The notes: a model not told the origin generated them from the letters alone. Shown: positions 27,432-37,797, numbered from the stretch's first letter. The stretch: DNA of 64,000 nt from Hahella ganghwensis DSM 17046 (GCF_000376785.1 NZ_AQXX01000121.1:31762-95761); one strand, 5' to 3'. A program made the numbers and translations.

Positions 27432-28475
27432 GACCACTCGCCTTTCCTTAGAGAAGTTCAGCATTCGCTGAAGAGGGACCAAAGCTTTTTCACGCACTTC
27501 GGCTTCAACAATCACTTCCTGCTGCTTACCTACCAAAACATCCCGCAGGTTTTCCAATCCATTCATTGCCATCCATGGACAGTGAGCGCAACTTCTACAT
27601 GTCGCCCCATTTCCGGCCGTCGGCGCTTCGATCAGCGTTTTATGTGGTGCCAATTGCTGCATTTTGTAAAAAATACCCGCGTCAGTTGCCACAATAAACG
27701 TTTCTTCTTCAGACTCCTGCACCGCCTTGATCAACTGGGAAGTGGAACCAACAACATCAGCCATCTCGACAACCGCCTCCGGCGACTCCGGATGAACCAG
27801 AATTTTTGCATCCGGATATACGTGCTTGAGATCCTGCAACCCTTTTGCCTTGAATTCTTCATGCACGATACAGGAACCATCCCAAAGCAGAATATCCGCC
27901 CCCGTCTGCTTCTGTACATACCCCCCAAGATGCTTGTCAGGAGCCCAGATGATCTTTTCTCCCTGATCGTGCAGATACTCAACAATATCCAGCGCAATAC
28001 TGGAGGTTACTACCCAATCAGCTCGAGCTTTCACTGCAGCAGAGGTATTGGCATACACCACGACCGTTCGGTCAGGATGCGCATCACAGAACTCCGAAAA
28101 CTCGACTTCCGGACATCCAATATCCAGTGAACAGGTTGCCTCCAGCGTCGGCATCAAAACAGTTTTTTCAGGATTGAGAATTTTTGCAGTTTCCCCCATA
28201 AACCGAACGCCACAAACAATCAGTGTAGAGGCAGGATGCTGATTTCCGAAACGAGCCATTTCAAGACTGTCTGCAACACATCCACCAGTCTTTTCGGCTA
28301 AAGCCTGGATCACAGGGTCCGTATAGTAATGAGCAACAATCACAGCATCTTCTTTTTCCAGAAGCGCTTTGATTTCCGCAACAAGCGCCTCCGCTTCCTG
28401 ATCGTTCAGTTTTGCAGGCTCATGCTCTCTAGCCAAATGCTCTTGAACCAAAATACGATCACTAAGACTAGTCAT
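27414..28475 (-). CDS. nadA: Quinolinate synthase NadA
   Basis: [4Fe-4S] enzyme making quinolinate from iminoaspartate and dihydroxyacetone phosphate in NAD synthesis. The ATG at 28475 (MTSLSDRIL) is preferred to a TTG nine bases upstream. [29 protein letters not shown], and the cluster ligands in CSLDIGCP and [10 protein letters not shown] are visible. Length of 353 residues is normal. It is convergent with bepA and monocistronic. Confidence 0.96.
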   Translation of the reverse strand: MTSLSDRILVQEHLAREHEPAKLNDQEAEALVAEIKALLEKEDAVIVAHYYTDPVIQALAEKTGGCVADSLEMARFGNQHPASTLIVCGVRFMGETAKILNPEKTVLMPTLEATCSLDIGCPEVEFSEFCDAHPDRTVVVYANTSAAVKARADWVVTSSIALDIVEYLHDQGEKIIWAPDKHLGGYVQKQTGADILLWDGSCIVHEEFKAKGLQDLKHVYPDAKILVHPESPEAVVEMADVVGSTSQLIKAVQESEEETFIVATDAGIFYKMQQLAPHKTLIEAPTAGNGATCRSCAHCPWMAMNGLENLRDVLVGKQQEVIVEAEVREKALVPLQRMLNFSKERRVVVSGNA

Positions 28476-28621
28476 TCCAATCAATCCACCAAATCAATTC
28501 TCATTCCGGTAATAAGCCGGTATCCGCCCGCCATTATACGACAATTATGAAATATCCGCTTCCAGGACACTTATCCCGAACCGAACAATTCAAACCCGAA
28601 AAGCAATCCGAAAATAGAATA

Positions 28622-28649
28622 AAAAAAGGGGCTGATTAGCCCCTTTTTT
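28622..28649 (-). terminator. Terminator downstream of the tRNA-Lys genes
   Basis: AGGGGCT / AGCCCCT stem with a GATT loop and A/T tracts of six on either side, beginning seven bases after the CCA end of the first tRNA-Lys. It should end the tRNA transcript on the minus strand. Confidence 0.88.
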
Positions 28650-28655
28650 AAATAA

Positions 28656-28731
28656 TGGTGGGTCGTGAAGGATTCGAACCTTCGACCAATTGGTTAAAAG
28701 CCAACTGCTCTACCAACTGAGCTAACGACCC
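28656..28731 (-). tRNA. tRNA-Lys (anticodon TTT), copy 1
   Basis: A 76-nt cloverleaf with encoded CCA. Acceptor GGGTCGT/ACGACCC, D stem GCTC/GAGC, anticodon stem TTGGC/GCCAA (by rotation CAGTTGG CTTTTAA CCAA) with anticodon TTT, and T arm GAAGG TTCGAAT CCTTC. Differs from the second copy by one D-loop base (GTTGG here). Confidence 0.96.
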
Positions 28732-28846
28732 AAAGCAAACTGTCTGACGGTCTTTCCTGACCGGGCTTGGACCTCCAATACCTCTCGAAGAGATTGAAAC
28801 CTTCCAAACCGATTGAACATCCCGAGACGCCCAATTTTTAAATTAA

Positions 28847-28922
28847 TGGTGGGTCGTGAAGGATTCGAACCTTCGACCAATTGGTTAAAAGCCAACTGCT
28901 CTACCGACTGAGCTAACGACCC
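28847..28922 (-). tRNA. tRNA-Lys (anticodon TTT), copy 2
   Basis: Same cloverleaf as copy 1, except GTCGG instead of GTTGG in the D loop. It lies 115 bases upstream of copy 1 on the minus strand, and both are probably on one transcript ended at 28622-28649. The 3' flanks (TTTTTAAATTAA-like) of the two copies are also similar, suggesting tandem duplication. Confidence 0.96.
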
Positions 28923-29034
28923 AAACGAGGCGCATATAGTACGGATTCTGAGAAAAATAACAAGAGTTTTTTAACACTCTTTTTAAGGAATTTTATCTCT
29001 TCCCCATTCCGTACAAAAATCACCCGAATGGCGA

Positions 29035-29832
29035 CTAAATTTGCTTGAGATAATCCTTCGCCAGATTGGCAGAAGCACTTTGAGGATAGCGCTCGATAGT
29101 CTGCAGCAAATACTTGCGAGCTTCATCCTTGTTACCAAGGCGATCATAAGTCACGCCCAGCTTGTATAAAGCGTCAGGCGCTTTTCTGTGTTGCGGGTAT
29201 TTCCCAACAACAATAATAAACGACTGCCTGGCCTGCTCCAGCTTGGGAAGCACCAGATACACTTCTCCCAACCAGTAATAAGCATTTGCAGCCAAACCGG
29301 AATCCGGATGCTTACTGATAAACTCATGGAGCGCCGTTACAGCCTTATCATATTGACGCTGCTTTATCAGATCATAAGCAGCATTATACTCTGTTGCTTC
29401 AGATCCAGAGGGTGGCGAAACCGCCACCGACGAGGCAGCACCAGCATCTTCAGACAAAGACGCCCCCACACCTGAAGCAGGCGCAGCGGAGGTTTGCACT
29501 GCAGGCCTTGCGTCCAGATCTTTGCGCAGCTGTAAAATACGTCGATCAAGGTCAACATACCGGTCACGCTCCTGTTTACTAGATTGCTCAACCTGATATT
29601 GCAGCTCTTCCACTTTTCCTCTCAACTCTCTGACTTCCTGCTGCAACTGCTGTACAAGAAAATACAACTCAGAAGAAACATCAGAACCGGAAGAAGCGTT
29701 TTGAGAAGCCTGCAACACAGGCGCAGCCTGATTGTTGGAAGCAGAATGCACCAACACTGGCAAACAGAGTGCAACAACTGCCGACGAGACGGCTGCTGCA
29801 CGACATACAGAACGATATTTAGTAACCAGCAT
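29035..29832 (-). CDS. cpoB: Tol-Pal accessory periplasmic protein CpoB (YbgF)
   Basis: Coordinates peptidoglycan synthesis and outer-membrane constriction at division. The 265 residues comprise a signal peptide (AVVALCLPVLVHS, cleavage near ASA), a trimerising coiled coil at about 50-105 (SELYFLVQQLQQEVRELRGK), an Ala/Ser-rich linker and three TPR-like repeats from about 145 (YNAAYDLIKQRQYDKAVTAL, AYYWLGEVYLVL, ALYKLGVTYDRLG). It is the last gene of tolQRAB-pal-cpoB. Confidence 0.95.
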   Translation of the reverse strand: MLVTKYRSVCRAAAVSSAVVALCLPVLVHSASNNQAAPVLQASQNASSGSDVSSELYFLVQQLQQEVRELRGKVEELQYQVEQSSKQERDRYVDLDRRILQLRKDLDARPAVQTSAAPASGVGASLSEDAGAASSVAVSPPSGSEATEYNAAYDLIKQRQYDKAVTALHEFISKHPDSGLAANAYYWLGEVYLVLPKLEQARQSFIIVVGKYPQHRKAPDALYKLGVTYDRLGNKDEARKYLLQTIERYPQSASANLAKDYLKQI

Positions 29833-29862
29833 GAGACCTATCTATTAATCAATATGGATTGA

Positions 29863-30429
29863 TTATTTGTACTCAATCACAACACGACGATTTTTAGTCC
29901 ATGCTGCTTCGTTATGACCTGCGTCTACAGGGAACTCTTCGCCGAAGCTGATAGTTTCCATTTGAGACAGGGTCACACCTTTAAAACGCAGGTAATCCTG
30001 AACCGCTTTGGCACGACGCTCACCCAGAGCCAGGTTGTACTCTTTAGTACCACGCTCATCAGTGTATCCGTTCAGCACAACACCTTGATTCGGGTTGGCA
30101 GACAAAAAGGCTGCATGTGCATCCAAGTAGGTACGGGATTCAGGCTTGATAGTGGACTTGTCGAAATCGAAGTAGAAAACACGCACTTCGCGCAATGCGT
30201 CCTGCTCAGCCCGAGCAGCTCTTTCCTCCGCCAGTCTTTGCTGTTCAGCCAGCTCAGCTTCACTCAGACCAGAGTCGTCACCCAAACCGGTAGCACTGGC
30301 ATCGCTGCCACTTGTGTCACTTTGCTGCACGGTCTCGGTGCCTTCAGTCGACCCCGTTGAGGCGCAGCCGGTCACAATAAAGGCGGCAAACACTAAAGCT
30401 AGGATGTTGCGAGCACTCATAACATTCAT
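29863..30429 (-). CDS. pal: Peptidoglycan-associated lipoprotein Pal
   Basis: Outer-membrane lipoprotein that binds peptidoglycan and TolB. The lipobox IVTGC places the acylated Cys at about residue 22 after a short signal peptide; AAGGA precedes the ATG. An OmpA-like domain spans about 80-188, with VFYFDFDKSTIKPES, LNGYTDERGTKEYNLALGERRA and the C-terminal NRRVVIEYK. It is part of the Tol-Pal operon. Confidence 0.97.
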   Translation of the reverse strand: MNVMSARNILALVFAAFIVTGCASTGSTEGTETVQQSDTSGSDASATGLGDDSGLSEAELAEQQRLAEERAARAEQDALREVRVFYFDFDKSTIKPESRTYLDAHAAFLSANPNQGVVLNGYTDERGTKEYNLALGERRAKAVQDYLRFKGVTLSQMETISFGEEFPVDAGHNEAAWTKNRRVVIEYK

Positions 30430-30462
30430 GGTTTTTCCTTAGTACTAATTGGTTAGCTTGTT

Positions 30463-31758
30463 TTATTTCTTTATGTACGGAGACCAGGCAGGCTCCCGTA
30501 CATCTCCGAACTGTGCAGGCAAAGTATATTTCGATCCCGAATTCACTCCAACGACCGCCAAAACACCTTTACCTTGTCTCTGGGTTGCATAAATTATCAT
30601 ACTTCCATTGGGCGCGACACTGGGAGATTCATCCATCTCTGTTTCCGTGAGAATTCTCGACTGACCAGTCTCCATATCCAGAGCAGCGACATTAAACCCG
30701 TTCCGCTGGTGTACATAGTATATCGTCTTACCATCCAAACTAAAGCGTGGCCTTGCGCTATACCTTCCTTCAAAAGTCAAACGCCGTGGAGTGCCACCAT
30801 CTGCATCCATCATATACACCTGGGGGCCGCCGCCTCGATCAGACGTAAACACGATGGATTTACCATCAGGCGCCCAACTTGGCTCAGTATCGATCGCCCA
30901 ATGATCCGTCATACGCTTCAGATTGTTGGTCCGCATATCCAGTACGTACACCTCAGCATTCCCATCACGAGACAGCGTCATCGCCAACTTACTGCCATCA
31001 GGACTCCAGGATGGCGCACTATTCAACCCAGAATAGGATGCAATCAGGGTTCTCACCCCCGAAGACACATCCTGAATATAGACAGCAGATTTACCTGACT
31101 CAAACGACACATACGCCAACCTCTTGCCATCAGGCGACCAGGCCGGAGAAATTATCGGCATGGGTGACTTAAAGATCAATTTTGAACGCCGACCATCAGC
31201 ATCTGCTACTTCAAGGGTATATTGCGGCTTGCCTTTACCCTGCTCCAGAGTCACATAGGCAATCTTAGTAGAGAAAACGCCGCGATTTCCTGTCAGAGCT
31301 TCATAAACCGAATCTGCAATCGCATGGGCAATATCACGCAATTGATTCTGACGACCACCAATCACCTTCCCAACAATCCGCTGCTGGGCCTGGACGTCAT
31401 ATAACTCATACTGAACCTTGTAGGACTGATTTGAGGCGTCATAGGTCACAGTACCGACCAAGACATTTCTCTGCCCCAGCATCGACCAGTCCCTGAAATA
31501 AATATCTTCCCCTCTCCCCGGCAGACTTAACATACTGCTACGGGATAATGGCTCAAAGTCCCCACTTCGCAGAAGATCATCGGCAACAATTTGGGCAATA
31601 TCTTCCGTCAGACCCTGACCGGACTTATTGGAGAATGGCACCACCGCAATAGGCAATGCTCCACGGACTCCCTTGGTTATTTCTATTACCAGATCCGCTT
31701 TAACCGACAAACTGACACAAATAAAAACAAAACTGATAAACCAGCGCATTATCACCAT
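30463..31758 (-). CDS. tolB: Periplasmic Tol-Pal protein TolB
   Basis: Periplasmic beta-propeller that links TolA to Pal. A Sec signal (RWFISFVFICVSLSVKA, cleavage before DLVIE) is followed by an N-terminal domain and, from about residue 165, a six-bladed propeller with repeated SPAWSPDGKRLAYVSFE-like units (SAPSWSPDG, TEPSWAPDG, SPSVAPNG, EPAWSPY). Starts at 31758 and 31749 are both ATG and differ by three residues. Length is 431, normal. Confidence 0.96.
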   Translation of the reverse strand: MVIMRWFISFVFICVSLSVKADLVIEITKGVRGALPIAVVPFSNKSGQGLTEDIAQIVADDLLRSGDFEPLSRSSMLSLPGRGEDIYFRDWSMLGQRNVLVGTVTYDASNQSYKVQYELYDVQAQQRIVGKVIGGRQNQLRDIAHAIADSVYEALTGNRGVFSTKIAYVTLEQGKGKPQYTLEVADADGRRSKLIFKSPMPIISPAWSPDGKRLAYVSFESGKSAVYIQDVSSGVRTLIASYSGLNSAPSWSPDGSKLAMTLSRDGNAEVYVLDMRTNNLKRMTDHWAIDTEPSWAPDGKSIVFTSDRGGGPQVYMMDADGGTPRRLTFEGRYSARPRFSLDGKTIYYVHQRNGFNVAALDMETGQSRILTETEMDESPSVAPNGSMIIYATQRQGKGVLAVVGVNSGSKYTLPAQFGDVREPAWSPYIKK

Positions 31759-31774
31759 AATTCTTTCACTGCTT

Positions 31775-32755
31775 TTAGCGTGGATTGAACTTTAATATGA
31801 ACGTCCTGAAATTCTCATTGAACAAACGGCTATTTTCAGGCACCGGGTATCTCTTCACCGCGTATGCTGCACTAATTGCCGACTGATCAAATGCCGGGTT
31901 CGAGCTTGGCTCAACAATTTTTGCCGACAACAGCTCACCTGTTGGCAATAACTGCAATTCGATCTGCACAACAAGACCAGCGCTATTTCCCGGCGGCTCT
32001 AACCAGCTTCTTTCAATAACCTGCTGAATTCGACTCCGATACTTCTCAAGTTCTGTTAAATCTCTCTGCTTCTGCTTAGCAGCAGATTCCTGTTGCGCCT
32101 GCTCCTGCAACATCCTCTCCAGCTCAACAGCCTGCTGCTGCAATGCTAATTCTTCCTGCTGCTCTTTTTCTTTTCTTGCTCGCTCTCTTTCTTCAATGAG
32201 CTTTTGCTCCAGAGCCTTGCGCTCCTCTTCTTCTTTCCGCTTCAACTCTTCCTGACGCCGCTTTTCTTCAGCAAGCCGCTGCTCTTCCTTGCGCTTTTGC
32301 TCCTGTTTTTTCTTTTGCTCAGCCTTACGCTGCTCTTCCAGTCGCTTGGCTTCAGCTTGCTTTTCCTGCTCTACTTTCTTCTTTTTTTCCTCTTCCTGCT
32401 TTTTCTTCAGCGCAATAGCTTCCTGCTTTTTCTTCTCCACAGCAGCCTTTCGTGCCTCTTCAGCTTTACGCGCCTCATCAATCTTTCGCTTCGCCTCCTC
32501 CATTTGCTTACGCGTATCCACCTCTGCAGGCTCAGGTTTTTTAACTTCAGCAGGTTTGGGCTTTGGAAGACTTTGCTTCATCTGCTCCAGCATCGCATCA
32601 TCTACGATTACCGCAGTAATGTGAGGCTGAACAGGATCAGGCTTGGATAAGGTCGGCCAACTTATAAGGGCCAGAATGGCAATCCCAACATGTAGGCATA
32701 TTGAGAAAATCACAGGACCGAGGTATTCGTTTTGATTGCGTCCGGGACGAGCCAT
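31775..32755 (-). CDS. tolA: Inner-membrane spanning Tol protein TolA
   Basis: Energised by TolQR, TolA reaches across the periplasm. The 326 residues are one N-terminal membrane helix (about 13-35, VIFSICLHVGIAILALISWP), a very charged Lys/Glu/Gln/Ala coiled coil (about 70-235) and a C-terminal globular TonB-like domain (about 236-326, RSRIQQVIERSWLEPPGN, KRYPVPENSRLF). The coiled coil is AG-biased in base composition, which is expected for TolA. Confidence 0.95.
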   Translation of the reverse strand: MARPGRNQNEYLGPVIFSICLHVGIAILALISWPTLSKPDPVQPHITAVIVDDAMLEQMKQSLPKPKPAEVKKPEPAEVDTRKQMEEAKRKIDEARKAEEARKAAVEKKKQEAIALKKKQEEEKKKKVEQEKQAEAKRLEEQRKAEQKKKQEQKRKEEQRLAEEKRRQEELKRKEEEERKALEQKLIEERERARKEKEQQEELALQQQAVELERMLQEQAQQESAAKQKQRDLTELEKYRSRIQQVIERSWLEPPGNSAGLVVQIELQLLPTGELLSAKIVEPSSNPAFDQSAISAAYAVKRYPVPENSRLFNENFRTFILKFNPR

Positions 32756-32782
32756 AGCTTAAATCAGTTCCAACCTCAGGTA

Positions 32783-33208
32783 TCAGGGAGTTTCGGTAAT
32801 CAGACCGACATTAGACACGCCGGTTTCTTTCAATGCGGACATCAGACTGACAACCACACCATATGAGGCATTTCTATCCCCTCTTACCAGCACCATGGTG
32901 TCTGGATTTTCTTGCTTGACCGTCCGCACCCGCTTAATCAATTCCCCCAACTCCATTGGCTTGCTGCGGTCATCCCCAATCTCGGCGTAATAAGCCCCAA
33001 AGGCGTCCACAGACACCACTAGAGGCGGCTTGTCTGGGGAAACCTGCAACGGATCACTATCCGTCTGCGGGAGATCTACATCCACTCCCTGCATCAACAT
33101 CGGCGCCGTAACCATAAATATCACCAGCAAAACCAGCATGACATCAATGTAGGGAACAACATTGATTTCCGACATCGGCTTGCGTTTGACTCTTTGCATC
33201 GGAACCAT
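32783..33208 (-). CDS. tolR: Tol-Pal inner-membrane protein TolR
   Basis: ExbD-like partner of the TolQ motor. The ATG at 33208 (MVPMQRVKRKPMSEINVVPY) is chosen because GGTGG lies just upstream and the open frame further upstream overlaps tolQ. One membrane helix with the proton-path Asp is in PYIDVMLVLLVIFMV (about 20-34), followed by a periplasmic domain. Length is 141 residues. Confidence 0.96.
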   Translation of the reverse strand: MVPMQRVKRKPMSEINVVPYIDVMLVLLVIFMVTAPMLMQGVDVDLPQTDSDPLQVSPDKPPLVVSVDAFGAYYAEIGDDRSKPMELGELIKRVRTVKQENPDTMVLVRGDRNASYGVVVSLMSALKETGVSNVGLITETP

Positions 33209-33224
33209 CAGTCCACCCCGGCGG

Positions 33225-33905
33225 TTAACTGGAAGAATGCACTTTACGGTGCAAAATACTGGAGAACTCCTCTGCAAATGTCTGGAAGGAATTCGCCAGA
33301 TAATCGGATTTAGCCGAGAAACGGTTATAGGCAATAACGGCAGGTATCGCAGCAAAAAGCCCCATCGCTGTAGCAATCAGCGCCTCAGATATGCCTGGAG
33401 CTACCGTTGCGATCGTGGCCTGCTGCAACTGGGCCAGCCCACGGAAGGAGTTCATAATTCCCCAAACCGTACCAAACAGACCTATATACGGACTAGTAGA
33501 TCCGACAGTAGCAAGAAAAGGCAAATGTGCCTCCAAACGATCCATTTCGCGCGACATAGCTACACGCATCGCTCGCTGGGTTCCTTCCATGAGGGCATCA
33601 CGATCCACCCCTTGCTGCTGCCTTAAGCGAGAGAATTCCTTGAAGCCTGAGCGGAAAATCTGCTCCATACCACTATTGGGATTTGGCGCCGAACTGGCCT
33701 CTCGATAAAGCTGATTCAGATCCATACCAGACCAGAACCTGTCTTCAAATTTGGTGGAAGCTCTGCGCGCAAGATTAAATATTTTCGCACGCTGAAAGAT
33801 AATGGCCCAGGACACAATTGATGCCAGAACCAAAATCAACATAACAACCTGGACAATAAAACTGGCGTTAGCTATAAGCTCCCATACTGATAACTTATCT
33901 GCCAC
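33225..33905 (-). CDS. tolQ: Tol-Pal motor protein TolQ
   Basis: ExbB/MotA-like inner-membrane protein that uses the proton gradient to energise TolA. The start is GTG at 33905 with AAGGAG upstream. Three membrane segments: about 15-38, 128-150 (LATVGSTSPYIGLFGTVWGI) and 165-190 (GISEALIATAMGLFAAIPAV). Length is 226 residues. It is followed by tolR after 16 bases. Confidence 0.96.
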   Translation of the reverse strand: MADKLSVWELIANASFIVQVVMLILVLASIVSWAIIFQRAKIFNLARRASTKFEDRFWSGMDLNQLYREASSAPNPNSGMEQIFRSGFKEFSRLRQQQGVDRDALMEGTQRAMRVAMSREMDRLEAHLPFLATVGSTSPYIGLFGTVWGIMNSFRGLAQLQQATIATVAPGISEALIATAMGLFAAIPAVIAYNRFSAKSDYLANSFQTFAEEFSSILHRKVHSSS

Positions 33906-34020
33906 AGATAAACTCCTTCATTCTAATTATGGTGTCTTGAGCATTAAGACAAAACTCGTAAAGCCTCGCACCCAACATCAATACATTCTCTACAGACGAA
34001 CAACGAGACCGCTGAAGGCC

Positions 34021-34437
34021 TCAGTCTCCTTTATCTTTGATGGCACTCAACAAGGCCGGAGGCAACGCCCTTGGCCTGAATGATTGCTGATCAATACAGG
34101 CGACTTTCACACTCCCTTCCACCAAAAGTTTATCTGTTTCGGCATCCCTCACCTCCTGCTGGAACTGCATGAACGTTCGCCCACACCGAACGATGTCCGC
34201 ACCAATCTGAAGCTGATCATCGAGACGGGCAGGCTGATGGTATCTTACCTGCAAACTATGCACGACAAACTGGACCTCAGGATCAATAGTTTCGATACGA
34301 GGAAAACCAAGAAAACGGATACACTCAGTACGAGCCCGTTCCATAAAGCGCAGATAGTTGGCGTAAAACACTATACCGCCAGCGTCAGTATCTTCAATAT
34401 AAACTCTAACGGGCCACCGAAACGAGAGGGGAGGCAT
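34021..34437 (-). CDS. ybgC: Tol-Pal-associated acyl-CoA thioesterase YbgC
   Basis: Hotdog thioesterase of 138 residues. YIEDTDAGGIVFYANYLRFM (about 13-32) holds the catalytic Asp and the family signature. The gene starts the ybgC-tolQRAB-pal-cpoB cluster; a gap of 115 bases separates it from tolQ. In E. coli it acts on acyl-CoA or acyl-ACP linked to phospholipid synthesis. Confidence 0.95.
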   Translation of the reverse strand: MPPLSFRWPVRVYIEDTDAGGIVFYANYLRFMERARTECIRFLGFPRIETIDPEVQFVVHSLQVRYHQPARLDDQLQIGADIVRCGRTFMQFQQEVRDAETDKLLVEGSVKVACIDQQSFRPRALPPALLSAIKDKGD

Positions 34438-34530
34438 TAAATTCCTTTAACTTTATTTGATTTAAGCTCAACTTTCAGCGCTTAAAAAGCAGTAGTTTAC
34501 GCAACTTTCTTAATGCAGAAATAGAGTTTT

Positions 34531-35550
34531 CTACTCTGGTAATGACAAGCCAAAGTGATTATAAGCTTGCTGAGTGGCCATCCTGCCACGAGGTGTACGC
34601 ATCAGAAACCCTTGCTGAATCAGGTACGGCTCCACAACATCCTCAATTGTCCCTTTCTCTTCACCAATGGCAGCTGCAAGGCTCTCCACTCCAACAGGCC
34701 CACCATCGAACTTTTCCATAATCGATAGAAGCAACCGTCGGTCCATATGGTCCAGGCCATGCAAATCCACATTCAGCATGTTCAATGCACGATCCGCTAT
34801 TTGGTCGCTGATCACACCATCGGCTTTTACTTCAGCGAAGTCTCTGACTCGTCTAAGCAACCTGTTGGCAATCCTTGGCGTCCCTCGGGAGCGACGCGCT
34901 ATTTCATGGGCGCCGGCATCCTCAATTTCCACCCCTAGCATTTCTGCGGAACGCCTGACAATACTGCCGAGATCCGCAACCGAGTAGAATTCCAGTCTCT
35001 GCACAATGCCAAAACGGTCACGTAATGGACTGGTCAACAGTCCCGCTCGGGTCGTTGCCCCGACTAACGTAAACGGAGGAAGATCCAGCTTGATGGAGCG
35101 CGCAGCGGGGCCCTCACCAATCATAATATCCAACTGGTAGTCTTCCATTGCCGGATAAAGCACTTCCTCAACAGCAGCACTTAAGCGATGGATTTCGTCA
35201 ATAAATAAGACATCGTTTGGCTCAAGATTGGTCAGCAAAGCAGCCAAATCCCCTGCTTTTTCCAGCACAGGACCTGAAGTTGTCTTGATAGAAACCGACA
35301 TTTCATTGGCGATGATATTAGCGAGAGTCGTTTTACCCAAGCCCGGCGGCCCGAATATCAACGTATGGTCCAACGCCTCACTACGACCACGAGCAGCATT
35401 GATAAAGATCTCCATCTGCTCCCGCACCTGGGGTTGCCCGACGTAATCTTCCAGGCGCTTGGGGCGAATGGCGCGATCAAGCGACTCTTCCCCAATCGTC
35501 GTTGACGGGGTAATGAGTCGATCAGACTGTATTCGATCAGCTTCGATCAT
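34531..35550 (-). CDS. ruvB: Holliday junction branch-migration helicase RuvB
   Basis: AAA+ motor that drives branch migration with RuvA. The 339 residues have Walker [10 protein letters not shown] (about 67-75), Walker B FIDEIH, and the [15 protein letters not shown] arginine-finger region. The C-terminal winged helix ends QAYNHFGL. It is the last gene of ruvC-ruvA-ruvB on the minus strand. Confidence 0.98.
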   Translation of the reverse strand: MIEADRIQSDRLITPSTTIGEESLDRAIRPKRLEDYVGQPQVREQMEIFINAARGRSEALDHTLIFGPPGLGKTTLANIIANEMSVSIKTTSGPVLEKAGDLAALLTNLEPNDVLFIDEIHRLSAAVEEVLYPAMEDYQLDIMIGEGPAARSIKLDLPPFTLVGATTRAGLLTSPLRDRFGIVQRLEFYSVADLGSIVRRSAEMLGVEIEDAGAHEIARRSRGTPRIANRLLRRVRDFAEVKADGVISDQIADRALNMLNVDLHGLDHMDRRLLLSIMEKFDGGPVGVESLAAAIGEEKGTIEDVVEPYLIQQGFLMRTPRGRMATQQAYNHFGLSLPE

Positions 35551-35603
35551 GAATAAAATATGGTTAAATAAACAGTAGAATGGACTTCATCATAACGTGG
35601 CCT

Positions 35604-36212
35604 TCATCCTTTTACCATACTTTTCAGGGCACGGCGTATGACCTCATCCCTTGGCATGCCTTCCTCATGTACAGCCTGTATTGCCCGACTTGCTTCCTGC
35701 GGCTTATACCCCAACGCCAACAGGGCTTGCTCAGCCTCTTCCAACCCATTACCAGACCCTGCCGTTCTCACCTGCTGCGCAGCATCCTCAGGCACAGATG
35801 CGCCGCCCCAGGTTTTGATCCTGTCTCGCATTTCAATCAGCAAACGCTCAGCCGTTTTCTTACCGACTCCCGGCATTTTAGTCAGGCGAACCAGGTCATC
35901 TGACTGCACGCACCGAACAAACTCCTCGGCGTTCATATGGGAAAGAATGGCCATAGCCAGTTTGGGCCCCACGCCATTCACCTTCAACAATAAGCGGAAT
36001 AATTCTCTATCTTTGCGTTGCGCAAACCCATAAAGAAGCTGAGCATCCTCACGGACAACAAAGTGAGTATAAAGAGCACAATTATCACCCACTCCCGGCA
36101 ACTCTCCGAGCACCGACAGTGGCACCTCCACCTCATACCCAATGCCGTTAACATCAATCAACAAAAAAGGCGGCGTATTTTCGAGTAGCTTTCCTGACAA
36201 TCTGCCTATCAA
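35604..36212 (-). CDS. ruvA: Holliday junction-binding protein RuvA
   Basis: Tetramer that binds Holliday junctions and loads RuvB. The 202 residues show the OB fold ([20 protein letters not shown]), two helix-hairpin-helix motifs ([16 protein letters not shown] and [19 protein letters not shown]) and a C-terminal RuvB-binding domain after a flexible linker. The gap to ruvB is 53 bases. Confidence 0.97.
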   Translation of the reverse strand: MIGRLSGKLLENTPPFLLIDVNGIGYEVEVPLSVLGELPGVGDNCALYTHFVVREDAQLLYGFAQRKDRELFRLLLKVNGVGPKLAMAILSHMNAEEFVRCVQSDDLVRLTKMPGVGKKTAERLLIEMRDRIKTWGGASVPEDAAQQVRTAGSGNGLEEAEQALLALGYKPQEASRAIQAVHEEGMPRDEVIRRALKSMVKG

Positions 36213-36280
36213 CCTTTGACTCCCCTAATCTCAAACTAATCAAAACACTGCTTACTAACACGGCAGCAACTGCGCGATGT

Positions 36281-36799
36281 TTAACGCATGCGACCTCTTC
36301 GCACACCAGAAACGGAACCAATGCGCACCAGACTTTGCTGAGTATGAAGATGACACAATGCAATCGCCAGGGCGTCCGCAGCATCTGCCTGAGGCTTGGC
36401 TGACAACTGAAGCAACGACTGAACCATATGCTGGACCTGCCATTTCTCCGCATTTCCTTTTCCAACGACCGACTGCTTGACTTTCTTTGCAGCATATTCA
36501 GCTACCGGAAGCTCCTTATTGGCCATCGCCAAAATAGCAGCCCCTCTGGCCTGCCCAAGCTTTAAAGCAGAATCCGCATTTCTGGCCATGAACACTTGTT
36601 CAATGGCAGTTTCCGTCGGCCTGTACATATCTACGATCTGGGAAACCCCGTGGTAGATGCACCGCAACTTGGCAGCAAGATCGTCCCCTGTCACACGAAT
36701 ACAGCCACTGGCGACATAAATAGGCTGACTTCCCTGCCACTCCACCACACCATACCCTGTAAACCTTGAACCTGGATCTATCCCCAAAACTCGTATCAT
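36281..36799 (-). CDS. ruvC: Holliday junction resolvase RuvC
   Basis: Endonuclease that cuts junctions moved by RuvAB. The 172 residues contain the catalytic Asp in ILGIDPGS-like [14 protein letters not shown] (D8), Glu in TAIEQVF and the C-terminal Asp pair in [13 protein letters not shown]. It starts the ruvCAB operon; a terminator upstream at 36852-36887 separates it from yebC, so it needs its own promoter in about 50 bases. Confidence 0.97.
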   Translation of the reverse strand: MIRVLGIDPGSRFTGYGVVEWQGSQPIYVASGCIRVTGDDLAAKLRCIYHGVSQIVDMYRPTETAIEQVFMARNADSALKLGQARGAAILAMANKELPVAEYAAKKVKQSVVGKGNAEKWQVQHMVQSLLQLSAKPQADAADALAIALCHLHTQQSLVRIGSVSGVRRGRMR

Positions 36800-36851
36800 G
36801 TATTACCCGCAGAATATTTGTCCGATTCATCATGCAACTCAAACCGGAAAT

Positions 36852-36887
36852 AAAAAAGGCGGGATTGAGCTAAGCTCAACTCCGCCT
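36852..36887 (-). terminator. Rho-independent terminator of yebC
   Basis: On the minus strand, long stem AGGCGG...TTGAGCT pairing with AGCTCAA...CCGCCT, then six T. It lies about 94 bases after the yebC stop and before ruvC. Confidence 0.88.
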
Positions 36888-36980
36888 GCATCATACCTTT
36901 TTGCCTGCTTTATCGACCAGATAGTCGACATCCATCAAATACATGGTCGCCAGTAGTACTGACCATCAACAGAAAAGCAA

Positions 36981-37727
36981 TTATCCCAATTGCTCCATAA
37001 CCTCATCAGGTATATCCGCATTAGTGTATACATTCTGCACGTCGTCGAGATCTTCCAAAGTATCGATGATTTTCATAACACTTTCAGCTGACTCTGCATC
37101 CAAAGGTACCGTCGTCGAAGGCACCATGGTGACATCAGCTGTCTCAGGCTGCAGGCCCGCCTCTACCAATGCCTCTTTAACAGCGGAAAACTCTTCGGCA
37201 GCCGTTTGAACCTCAATAGAGCCATCATCATTGGTAATGATATCTTCTGCTCCCGTTTCGAGAGCTACCTCCATAACTGCGTCTTCACCAGTACCGGCAG
37301 GATAGGTAATTACGCCAGTTTTACTGAACAGATAGGCAACCGACCCATCTGTCCCGAGATTCCCGCCAAACTTGGTAAACGCATGACGAACCTCTGCGAC
37401 CGTGCGATTACGATTATCCGTCATGGCCTCAACATAAATTGCGACACCATTCGGACCATAACCTTCATAGGTCAGTTCATCAAAGTTATCGCCATCAGCT
37501 CCACCAGCACCTCGCTGAATAGCCTTGTCGATTGTGTCCTTCTTCATGTTCACAGCCAGCGCCTTGTCTATCACCAGACGCAGACGAGGGTTATCCTCAG
37601 GAATCCCGCCGCCATTTTTCGCTGCAACTGTAATTTCCCGGATAATTTTGGTGAAAATCTTGCCGCGCTTAGCGTCTTGGGCTGCTTTACGGTGCTTGAT
37701 ATTAGCCCATTTACTATGCCCCGCCAT
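36981..37727 (-). CDS. yebC: YebC/PmpR-family protein
   Basis: A 248-residue protein with the invariant N-terminus [22 protein letters not shown] (first 22 residues), then [19 protein letters not shown] and [21 protein letters not shown]. The family is found in nearly all bacteria; members act as regulators or help translation of polyproline stretches. It precedes ruvCAB, as is common in gammaproteobacteria. Confidence 0.95.
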   Translation of the reverse strand: MAGHSKWANIKHRKAAQDAKRGKIFTKIIREITVAAKNGGGIPEDNPRLRLVIDKALAVNMKKDTIDKAIQRGAGGADGDNFDELTYEGYGPNGVAIYVEAMTDNRNRTVAEVRHAFTKFGGNLGTDGSVAYLFSKTGVITYPAGTGEDAVMEVALETGAEDIITNDDGSIEVQTAAEEFSAVKEALVEAGLQPETADVTMVPSTTVPLDAESAESVMKIIDTLEDLDDVQNVYTNADIPDEVMEQLG

Positions 37728-37756
37728 GAAAAACTCCGCTTATATTTTTTTACACT

Positions 37757-37797
37757 CAAAAAACAATGATCGTCTCAGCACTGAGGTCTGAGACGAT
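37757..37797 (-). terminator. Rho-independent terminator of aspS
   Basis: Perfect 10-bp stem ATCGTCTCAG / CTGAGACGAT with a 9-base loop, followed on the minus strand by a T-rich TTGTTTTTTG. It lies 16 bases after the aspS stop. Confidence 0.85.

Noticed and set aside
32204..32650. Leu/Phe-rich and Cys/Ser-rich open frames opposite tolA
   Set aside because: They are antisense shadows of the Lys/Glu-rich tolA coiled coil, without their own start signals.
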